13,385 nucleotides of DNA from an uncultured Coriobacteriaceae bacterium (GTDB lineage Bacteria > Actinomycetota > Coriobacteriia > Coriobacteriales > Eggerthellaceae). Under the pieces are notes generated by a model. It was given only the letters and a program-made list of their open reading frames with translations, had not been told where the DNA came from and ran no database searches. Positions 5,941 to 12,096 of this stretch are shown in pieces. Numbering within the stretch: position 1 is the stretch's first letter; each line of letters begins with the position of its first letter. Made by a program: the position numbers and the translations under genes. Location: assembly GCA_900552585.1 (NCBI GenBank), contig USAB01000047.1, positions 1 through 13,385 on the forward strand, written 5' to 3'.

Positions 5941-6519
5941 ATGGCAGAACAGAATATCGCCGTCCTCTGCGTAGGGAATTTCCTTATGCTGGATGACGGC
6001 GTCGGTCCTATTGTGGCCGATGAATTGAATCGCACATACGAGTTCCCGGAAAATGTCGAGATTATCAGCTGTGGTGCCATGACGCTGGACATGTTGAACC
6101 TCGTCGGCGAATACGACTTGCTCATCTCGCTCGACGCCGTAGACGATCCCGGCGCGGAGCCCGGGACGGTTTTCCGCTACGCACCGGACGACCTTGCCCA
6201 TCGCGGTACGCCCATGGGTTCCCTGCACGAGCTGAGGCTTGCAGATCTGTTCGATGCGGCCATGATGCTGGGTTTGGATGCGGACGGTCTGTGTTTCGGC
6301 ATCCAGGCAGAGAACGCCGACCCGTCCGAACTCGTATCCGGCTTGACGCCGAAAGTGGCGGCTGGTTTGCCCATTATGATCGATGCACTGCTGGCAGAAT
6401 TGGTGAATCGCGGGTGCAAGGTGACCGTGAAGGCGACGGGGAAGCTTGTGGAACCTGGTTACCACCATACGCTGCAACGCGATTGGAACGCCCCGGTCGA
6501 CTCCCTTTCCCTGAATTGA
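5941..6519 (+). CDS. hyaD: HyaD/HybD-type [NiFe] hydrogenase maturation endopeptidase
   Basis: This 192-aa protease of the hydrogenase-specific family cleaves the C-terminal tail of the large subunit after nickel insertion, locking the active site. The signature GNFLMLDDGVG is at 12-22. Aligning to E. coli HybD with a constant offset of 3 places the nickel-sensing residues at D19 (HybD Glu16), D65 in LISLDAVDDPG (Asp62) and H96 in GSLHE (His93), so all three are present, with Asp for Glu at the first. The GLTPKVAAGLPIMIDALL region matches the family C terminus, and a ~25-residue extension follows. It starts 3 nt after the upstream stop with GGGGG before the ATG. The probable substrate is the large subunit at 3028-4692, although a terminator separates the two units. 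Confidence 0.93.
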   Translation: MAEQNIAVLCVGNFLMLDDGVGPIVADELNRTYEFPENVEIISCGAMTLDMLNLVGEYDLLISLDAVDDPGAEPGTVFRYAPDDLAHRGTPMGSLHELRLADLFDAAMMLGLDADGLCFGIQAENADPSELVSGLTPKVAAGLPIMIDALLAELVNRGCKVTVKATGKLVEPGYHHTLQRDWNAPVDSLSLN

Positions 6520-6529
6520 GGCTGTCTTC

Positions 6530-7294
6530 ATGCGAAAACGCTATTGCTTTTTCGACTTCGACGGCACGCTCCGCTCGCGCACGTTCGACCGCATACCGGA
6601 CAGTGCCCGCCGGGCACTGGACCTGCTGCGTGCGAACGGTCATTTCGTAGCTCTGGCAACGGGTCGGCTGCAAATGAATGCGATGAAGCTGGTTCGGGAC
6701 TGCGGCATCGACTCTATGGTTGCTGACGGCGGTAATTCGCTGACCATAGACGGGAAGCTGCAATGGATGTACGGCATGGCCCTGGCGCCATGCAAGCGGC
6801 TGCTTCATTGGCTGGACGATAACGGATGGCCGTGGGCCGTTATGACCGAGAACGACTTGGTGCGCTATACGCCGCGGGCGGATTTCACGGATTACCTTCC
6901 CGATACGTACATCCGCACGGTGGTTGTTCCCGAATTGCGTATCGACGACCTGGACCTGGTTTACAAATTCTTCATTCCGTGCCGGCCGGGTCAGGAACGC
7001 AAATTCCCGTTCAACGGCGTGACGTGGGCGCGCTATTCGGACGATTGCATCTATTGCGAACCCACTGACAAGTCGTTCGGCATCAAGAAGATGATGGAGG
7101 ACCTGCATGCCCCGCTCTGCGATGTGGTCGTGTTCGGCGATGGGTCGAACGATGTTTCCATGTTCCGCCCCGAATGGACGAGCGTTGCCATGGGGAATGC
7201 GATTCCCGTATTGAAGCAGAAGGCAGATCTTGTCACGACCGATATCGATGACGACGGCATATGGAATGCTTGCAAGGCGCTGCGGCTCATCTAA
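6530..7294 (+). CDS. Cof-type HAD-superfamily phosphatase (HAD-IIB)
   Basis: This 254-aa cytoplasmic hydrolase of the Cof/YidA-like group dephosphorylates small phosphorylated metabolites; the substrate cannot be read from the sequence. Motif I is DFDGTL (9-14, nucleophile D9, acid/base D11). Motif II is ATGR (43-46, T44). The conserved Lys is K181 in TDKSFGI, and motif IV is GDGSNDVSMF (203-212, Mg ligands D204 and D208). The cap domain lies between motif II and K181 (about 80-175) and is rich in Trp, Tyr and Arg. The gene starts 10 nt after the protease stop and is probably cotranscribed with it. A function in hydrogenase maturation is not implied. It ends convergently with nth, and only a weak CGGGC-N9-GCCCG hairpin (7302-7320) lies between them. 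Confidence 0.9.
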   Translation: MRKRYCFFDFDGTLRSRTFDRIPDSARRALDLLRANGHFVALATGRLQMNAMKLVRDCGIDSMVADGGNSLTIDGKLQWMYGMALAPCKRLLHWLDDNGWPWAVMTENDLVRYTPRADFTDYLPDTYIRTVVVPELRIDDLDLVYKFFIPCRPGQERKFPFNGVTWARYSDDCIYCEPTDKSFGIKKMMEDLHAPLCDVVVFGDGSNDVSMFRPEWTSVAMGNAIPVLKQKADLVTTDIDDDGIWNACKALRLI

Positions 7295-7348
7295 CGCTGA
7301 ACGGGCGCGCGAAATGCCCGGCGGCGGCCGCTGCCAATTGCTGATGTG

Positions 7349-8005
7349 CTATCCGTTGAACGTGGGGCAGAGATCGCTGATGAAGCAGTCTGCACATTTC
7401 GGGCGCTGTGCACGGCAGTAGTCGCGACCGAAGTGCACCCATTGGTGGTTGATGTACAGCCAGTATTCCTTCGGATAGACTTTCAGCAGCTGCGCTTCCG
7501 TCTTTGCCGGTGTGTTTGCAGAAGGCCCGGCAAGCTTCAGACGGTGCGCAATACGGTTGACATGCGTGTCCACGGCGATTCCCTGGGCATTCCTGAACGC
7601 CTCTGCCATCACGACGTTCGCCGTCTTTCGCCCCACGCCGGGAAGCGTCTGAAGCAGATCCAGGTCATTCGGAATCTGCCCGCCGAAATCCGATACGACG
7701 GCCTGTGCCATCTTCACGATGTTCTTCGCCTTGTTGTGGAAGAATCCCAGGGAATGGATGATGTCCTCCACGTCGGCGATATCGGCCTGTGCTAGATCCG
7801 CCGGTGTGGGATACCGTGAGAACAGGATAGGGGTCACTTTGTTGACGGCGGCGTCCGTGCATTGCGCCGACAGGATAACCGCCACGGTTAAGCGGAACGG
7901 ATCGGTATAGTCCAGGGAGCATTCCCTTTCGCCGTAGTGCTGGAGCATTCGTTCTTCAATGGCCATTGCGCGGGCGCGTTTGGCCGTGTTCGTTTCGCGG
8001 GGCAT
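7349..8005 (-). CDS. nth: Endonuclease III (DNA glycosylase/AP lyase)
   Basis: This 218-aa base-excision repair enzyme removes oxidised pyrimidines and cuts at abasic sites. The helix-hairpin-helix is LPGVGRKTANVV (121-132) with catalytic Lys127. The catalytic Asp is D146 in AVDTHVNR. The [4Fe-4S] cluster loop at the C terminus is complete, C-x6-C-x2-C-x5-C (CRAQRPKCADCFISDLC). Length and domain order match the E. coli enzyme (211 aa). The ATG at 8005 has AAGGAG 5 nt upstream. It is transcribed away from mfd from a shared control region and converges on the HAD gene. Confidence 0.97.
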   Translation of the reverse strand: MPRETNTAKRARAMAIEERMLQHYGERECSLDYTDPFRLTVAVILSAQCTDAAVNKVTPILFSRYPTPADLAQADIADVEDIIHSLGFFHNKAKNIVKMAQAVVSDFGGQIPNDLDLLQTLPGVGRKTANVVMAEAFRNAQGIAVDTHVNRIAHRLKLAGPSANTPAKTEAQLLKVYPKEYWLYINHQWVHFGRDYCRAQRPKCADCFISDLCPTFNG

Positions 8006-8026
8006 TCGGTCTCCTTGTCTCTCTCC

Positions 8027-8035
8027 TGGTACAAT
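8027..8035 (+). promoter_or_regulatory. Extended -10 promoter of mfd (TGG-TACAAT)
   Basis: TACAAT (8030-8035, 5/6 consensus) with an upstream TG one base away forms an extended -10 element, which compensates for the absence of a -35. Transcription would start near 8042, giving a leader of about 60 nt before the mfd ATG. Confidence 0.6.
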
Positions 8036-8039
8036 TCTA
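8034..8039 (-). promoter_or_regulatory. Candidate -10 element of nth (TAGAAT), overlapping that of mfd
   Basis: The minus strand reads TAGAAT at 8039-8034, sharing two base pairs with the mfd -10 on the other strand. The block GGTACAATTCTACC (8028-8041) is almost its own reverse complement. The nth transcript would start near 8027, giving a ~22-nt leader that includes the AAGGAG site (8016-8011). Confidence 0.5.
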
Positions 8040-8062
8040 CCGAAATCACGGCCGCCTGCTTA

Positions 8063-8090
8063 TTTGCAGCGCGGCTTTTCGTGCTGCAAA
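8063..8090 (+). repeat. Stem-loop in the mfd leader next to the ribosome site
   Basis: TTTGCAGCGC (8063-8072) pairs with GTGCTGCAAA (8081-8090) through ten pairs including one G-U, with an 8-nt loop. The AAAGGG ribosome site starts about 3 nt after the stem and the ATG 12 nt after it. It could modulate ribosome access or protect the mRNA 5' end. Confidence 0.5.
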
Positions 8091-8102
8091 CGAAAGGGTG
8101 CC

Positions 8103-11100
8103 ATGCTGATCGATGTGCTTTCCGAAACCTTGGACGCTACGGGGGCGTTGCGGGACTTCTGGGGAAAGATGGATGCAGGACGGGATGCTGTGCTGGGTGT
8201 TGCTTCGTCCGCGCGTCCGTTTCTGGTAGCGGCGCGCTTCGCCCGTACTCCTCAGACGACACTCGTCGTGGTTCCGGGCGAAGACGCCGCGTATGATTTC
8301 GCCCGCAATGTGGCGGGATACCTTGGCGATGAGAAGGTGCTCCGCTTTCCTGCTCGCACGGATGTGCCGTTCGATGAGCGTCCTTCCGATTTGGCGGGTA
8401 CCGCGAAGCGCATGGAAGCGTTGCATGCGCTGCAGACGGGGGCGGAATGCGTCGTCGTTGCCTCGGGGCGCTCTCTCATTCGCAATATTGCGCCATCGGT
8501 TTCTCTTGCAGCTCATCCGTTGGACTTTTCGGCCGGGCACGAGGTCGGAGAATCCGCCCACCCGGCGCTTCGGGATTACGAGAGCGTTCCCGCTGCCCTG
8601 GAATCCCTGGGATATCAGAATACGGCCGAATTGGAAGGCGCAGGGTCGTTCGCGGTTCATGGTGGCACGATCGATGTGTTTCCGGGAAACCTTCCGTATC
8701 CCGTACGCCTGGATTTCTTCGGCGACGAAATAGACGAGATCAGGCGCATCGTTCCGTCCACGGGTCAGAGTATCGCCTCACTCGACAAGGTGAGCATCTA
8801 CCCGGTTCGGGAATTCCAGATTACGGAGAAGAACCGCCAGAAGGCCATACGGCGGCTTGCGAAGGTCGCGGAGTCCGATAACGTTGCACGAGACCTTTTC
8901 ACGGCGCTGGACGGCCATACGGACCCGAAATTCCCGGAATTGCTGATGTCGTTCCTGTATGGGGATCTGGCCACGCCGGGCGATTGCCTTGCAAGCGATG
9001 CCGTGGTTGCCCTCATAGAGCCGCGGGCAGTGTTCGACGATGCCATGCATGCGTATGAGGAGATGCAGGCGCGCGCCCAGGGATTCGGCGAATATTTCGA
9101 CCGCCTGTTCCGCAAGCCCCAGAAGCTCTCGTTCGGTGATGCTGCCCGCTGTCAGTACACGAGCATCGTCCGGGTCGGAACCGGTTTGGACCAGCAGCTG
9201 ACGGTCAAACGTACGAATGTCGCCGGGGCCCAGGAAAAGCTCTACGCACGCTTGCGCCAGCTTGTCGACGATCGCTATACGGTCATATTCAGTGCGGCGA
9301 ATTATCGGGCGCGCCAGGATATGAAGCTTGAATTCGTGGACCGGGGTCTTCCTATCACGGAAATCCTGGATACGCCCGAACCGGATTCGCAGCAGGGGCA
9401 TATCATGCTGAAGCGCGGCGTGGTGAATATTGTGGATGTGGATATCCCCTTGGGCATGATCATCCCCGCCGCCCACCTTGCCATGATCAGCATCGCCGAC
9501 ACGCAAGGGTCCGGCACGGTTCGTACCACGCGACATGTCGACGTGACGCAGATGACGTTCCCGTATCAGCCGGGCGATTACGTTGTCCATGCGGCGCACG
9601 GTATCGCGCTGTTCAAGGAGATTGTGCAGCAGGACGTCGGCGGCGCCATTCGCGATTACCTTCTGTTGGAATATGCGGAGGGAGATAAGCTGTATGTTCC
9701 CGTTGAGCAATTGGACCGCATCAGCCGGTATGTGGGGCCGGAAGGCGCCAGCCCGCGTTTGACGCGGTTGAATACCAGCGATTGGTCGCGCACGCTGTCG
9801 AAGGCGCGCAAGGCCACGAAGAAGCTCGCATTCGATTTGGTGGACATCTATACGCGCCGTTCCGCCACAAAGGGATTCCGCTATTCGCCCGACACGCCCT
9901 GGCAGAAGGAGATGGAGGACGCGTTTCCCTACAACGAGACGGCCGATCAGCTTGCCGCTATCTCAGATGTCAAAGCGGATATGCAGTCTCCGAAGCCGAT
10001 GGATCGCTTGGTCTGCGGCGATGTGGGATTCGGGAAAACGGAGGTCGCCCTGCGCGCCGCATTCAAGGCGTGCCAGGACAAGAAGCAGGTAATGGTTCTG
10101 TGTCCCACGACCATTCTGGCGCAGCAGCATTACACCACGTTCAAAGATCGTTTCGACCCCTTCGGCGTGCGCGTCGAGGTGCTGTCCCGCTTTCGCTCCG
10201 GGGCGCAACAGAAGGCCATCCTGCGCGATTTCCAGCAGGGCGACGTCGATGTGCTCATCGGCACGCATCGCCTGCTGTCGCGAGATGTCAATCCTCATGA
10301 CTTGGGATTGCTCATCATCGACGAGGAGCAGCGTTTCGGTGTCGGAGCGAAGGAGCAGCTGAAGAACATGCGGGAATCCGTGGATGTGCTGACGCTTTCC
10401 GCAACGCCTATTCCGCGCACCATGCAGATGTCGCTTTCCGGTGTCCGCGACATGAGCCTGATTTTGACGCCGCCTGACGACCGGCGCCCGGTAGAGGTGT
10501 TCGTCGGCGAATGGGATCCCGATAAGGTATCCGATGCCATTCGCCGCGAGCTGGCGCGAAAAGGGCAGGTCTACTATGTCAGCAATCGCGTCCGCACGAT
10601 AGACGATGCCGTGCAGCGCGTGAAGAATGCCGTCGGCGAGGCGCGTATCGGGGTTGCGCACGGCAAGATGTCCCGTGACGAGCTCGAGCGCGTCATGGAA
10701 GATTTCAGCGCGGGGCAGATAGATGTTCTCGTGGCTACGACGATCATCGAGAGCGGGATCGACAACCCGCATACGAATACGCTGATCATCGAGGATTCGC
10801 AGCGTCTTGGATTGGCTCAGCTCTACCAGTTGAAGGGGCGTGTGGGCCGTTCGTCAACGCAGGCGTATGCCTACTTCATGTTCCCCGAGAAGGTGAAGCT
10901 GACGGATGAGGCCCGTGAGCGCCTGCTTGCGATCGATGACAATCGCGAACTGGGTAGCGGCATGCGCATTGCCATGCGCGACCTTGAGATCCGCGGCGCC
11001 GGAAGCATGCTCGGTGCCGAGCAGAGCGGCAACATGAGTGCGGTTGGTTTCGACCTGTTCGCCGAGATGCTTGCCGAGGCCGTAAACGCCACGCGCGAAG

Positions 11101-11564
11101 GGCGCGTTGAGCAAAGCGACCTCATTCCGCCAGCGCTGTCTGATATAACCGTTAATATACCCGTTCATATGTACCTGCCCGAAGAGTACGTCCCCGAAGT
11201 GGATAAGCGCGTGCTGCTGTACCGAAAGCTGGCATCTGCCGATGACCTGGACGTCCTGGATCAGCTGGAAGACGAGACGGTCAAATCGTATGGAGATTTG
11301 CCGCAAGCCGCGAAGAACTACTTCGACAAGGCCCGCATCAAGGCGATCTGCTTCCAGAAGGGCATACAAACCATTGCCGTTGTGGCGGGAACGGTCCATA
11401 TCGAACCCATCAAAGTGGATCGGGACCGCTTGACGAAATGGCGTCGATACCGCATTCGGTATTCATCGAATACCCAGCGGCTGACGGTTCCCTTGAAGTA
11501 CTTCACGGCCGATAACGAAGAGCAGCTTCTTCACAACATCGTGAAGTTTGTCGAAGAGCTCTGA
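8103..11564 (+). CDS. mfd: Transcription-repair coupling factor Mfd
   Basis: This 1153-aa ATP-dependent translocase displaces stalled RNA polymerase and recruits UvrA to damaged template strands. The N-terminal UvrB-like module includes DVPFDERPSDLAGTAKRMEAL (near 99-118). The RNA polymerase-interacting CarD-like domain is at about 486-550 (FPYQPGDYVVHAAHGI onward). The RecG-like motor has Walker A GDVGFGKT (639-646), Walker B DEEQ (740-743) and the GRVGRS motif (912-917), followed by the GAGSMLGAEQSG segment. The C-terminal TRCF domain is at about 1017-1115. Length matches E. coli Mfd (1148 aa), and no frameshift or missing motif is seen. The start at 8103 has AAAGGG upstream. An in-frame ATG at 7959 lies inside nth and upstream of the promoter, so it was rejected. 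It is the only gene in its unit. Confidence 0.97.
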   Translation: MLIDVLSETLDATGALRDFWGKMDAGRDAVLGVASSARPFLVAARFARTPQTTLVVVPGEDAAYDFARNVAGYLGDEKVLRFPARTDVPFDERPSDLAGTAKRMEALHALQTGAECVVVASGRSLIRNIAPSVSLAAHPLDFSAGHEVGESAHPALRDYESVPAALESLGYQNTAELEGAGSFAVHGGTIDVFPGNLPYPVRLDFFGDEIDEIRRIVPSTGQSIASLDKVSIYPVREFQITEKNRQKAIRRLAKVAESDNVARDLFTALDGHTDPKFPELLMSFLYGDLATPGDCLASDAVVALIEPRAVFDDAMHAYEEMQARAQGFGEYFDRLFRKPQKLSFGDAARCQYTSIVRVGTGLDQQLTVKRTNVAGAQEKLYARLRQLVDDRYTVIFSAANYRARQDMKLEFVDRGLPITEILDTPEPDSQQGHIMLKRGVVNIVDVDIPLGMIIPAAHLAMISIADTQGSGTVRTTRHVDVTQMTFPYQPGDYVVHAAHGIALFKEIVQQDVGGAIRDYLLLEYAEGDKLYVPVEQLDRISRYVGPEGASPRLTRLNTSDWSRTLSKARKATKKLAFDLVDIYTRRSATKGFRYSPDTPWQKEMEDAFPYNETADQLAAISDVKADMQSPKPMDRLVCGDVGFGKTEVALRAAFKACQDKKQVMVLCPTTILAQQHYTTFKDRFDPFGVRVEVLSRFRSGAQQKAILRDFQQGDVDVLIGTHRLLSRDVNPHDLGLLIIDEEQRFGVGAKEQLKNMRESVDVLTLSATPIPRTMQMSLSGVRDMSLILTPPDDRRPVEVFVGEWDPDKVSDAIRRELARKGQVYYVSNRVRTIDDAVQRVKNAVGEARIGVAHGKMSRDELERVMEDFSAGQIDVLVATTIIESGIDNPHTNTLIIEDSQRLGLAQLYQLKGRVGRSSTQAYAYFMFPEKVKLTDEARERLLAIDDNRELGSGMRIAMRDLEIRGAGSMLGAEQSGNMSAVGFDLFAEMLAEAVNATREGRVEQSDLIPPALSDITVNIPVHMYLPEEYVPEVDKRVLLYRKLASADDLDVLDQLEDETVKSYGDLPQAAKNYFDKARIKAICFQKGIQTIAVVAGTVHIEPIKVDRDRLTKWRRYRIRYSSNTQRLTVPLKYFTADNEEQLLHNIVKFVEEL

Positions 11565-11599
11565 GTTCGCTGTGCGAAATACGACCTGCTGATGCGGTC

Positions 11600-11642
11600 A
11601 AAAAATATGCCCGTCCATGAGATTCCATGGACGGGCATATTT
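11600..11642. terminator. Long bidirectional terminator between mfd and the thioesterase gene
   Basis: A perfect 17-bp stem (11603-11619 with 11626-11642) closes on a 6-nt loop. On the minus strand the stem is followed by TTT from the run at 11600-11602, giving a six-T run with the stem end, so it is best suited to the leftward thioesterase transcript. On the plus strand it ends in ATTTG and can also stop mfd transcripts, 36 nt past the mfd stop. Confidence 0.9.
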
Positions 11643-11662
11643 GCTTCGGTAGATAATCTCGG

Positions 11663-12076
11663 CTACTCGTGCGATAACCGGTAGAGCGTAGAGGTCATGA
11701 TGGCGACGATGTTGCCCAGGTCGTCCTGGATCTTCACGGTGAAACTGCCCAGGGACCGGCCCATACGGTCTGCCGTGCAGGTGGCAATGAGCCGTTTGCC
11801 CTTTGGGATGGTCAGATACCGTATGTTTGCCGAAGTGGAGATGCTGGGATCCTGACCGATATTACCCGCGATTGCCGTTGCGAAGTCGCCCAGCGTGAAG
11901 ATAGCACCTCCCATCACATTGCCCTGTGCATTGAGGTGCGCAGGGGTGATCTCCATTTCCACGACGGAATGGCCGCGCTCTGCTTCTTTGATACGGCAAC
12001 CTGCGATTTCGCTGGCGAATCTATCGTGTTTGAACAGATCGCGGACTTCCTGGAGGGAGATATTCTCATCAATCAC
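11663..12076 (-). CDS. PaaI-type hotdog-fold thioesterase
   Basis: This 137-aa protein belongs to the PaaI/YbgC-like hotdog family, whose members hydrolyse acyl-CoA thioesters. The signature HLNAQGNVMGGAIFTLGDFA (47-66) matches H-x-N-x2-G-x-x-x-G-G...D with N49, G52, G56, G57 and catalytic-position D64; Met55 stands where many members have His before GG. The rest is typical beta-sheet sequence (SANIRYLTIPKGKRLIA, then a SFTVKIQDDLG-like strand). The start is GTG at 12076, with AAAGGGG about 5 nt upstream. It begins 20 nt after the stop of the Fe-S protein gene and is probably cotranscribed with it. The substrate is unknown; a role with aryl- or acyl-CoA intermediates is only a family inference. 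Confidence 0.88.
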   Translation of the reverse strand: MIDENISLQEVRDLFKHDRFASEIAGCRIKEAERGHSVVEMEITPAHLNAQGNVMGGAIFTLGDFATAIAGNIGQDPSISTSANIRYLTIPKGKRLIATCTADRMGRSLGSFTVKIQDDLGNIVAIMTSTLYRLSHE

Positions 12077-12096
12077 GGATGCCCCTTTCTCGACGA

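Noticed and set aside
7302..7320. Hairpin CGGGC-N9-GCCCG as a terminator between the HAD gene and nth
   Set aside because: The stem is only 5 bp and has no T-run on either strand, so it is too weak to call as a terminator.
7959..8102. N-terminal extension of Mfd by 48 residues
   Set aside because: It overlaps the 5' end of nth and lies upstream of the extended -10 element. AAAGGG supports 8103.
8778..11399. Several 180-310 codon minus-strand frames opposite mfd
   Set aside because: They are in codon register with mfd, end at sense TCA codons and encode no recognisable protein.
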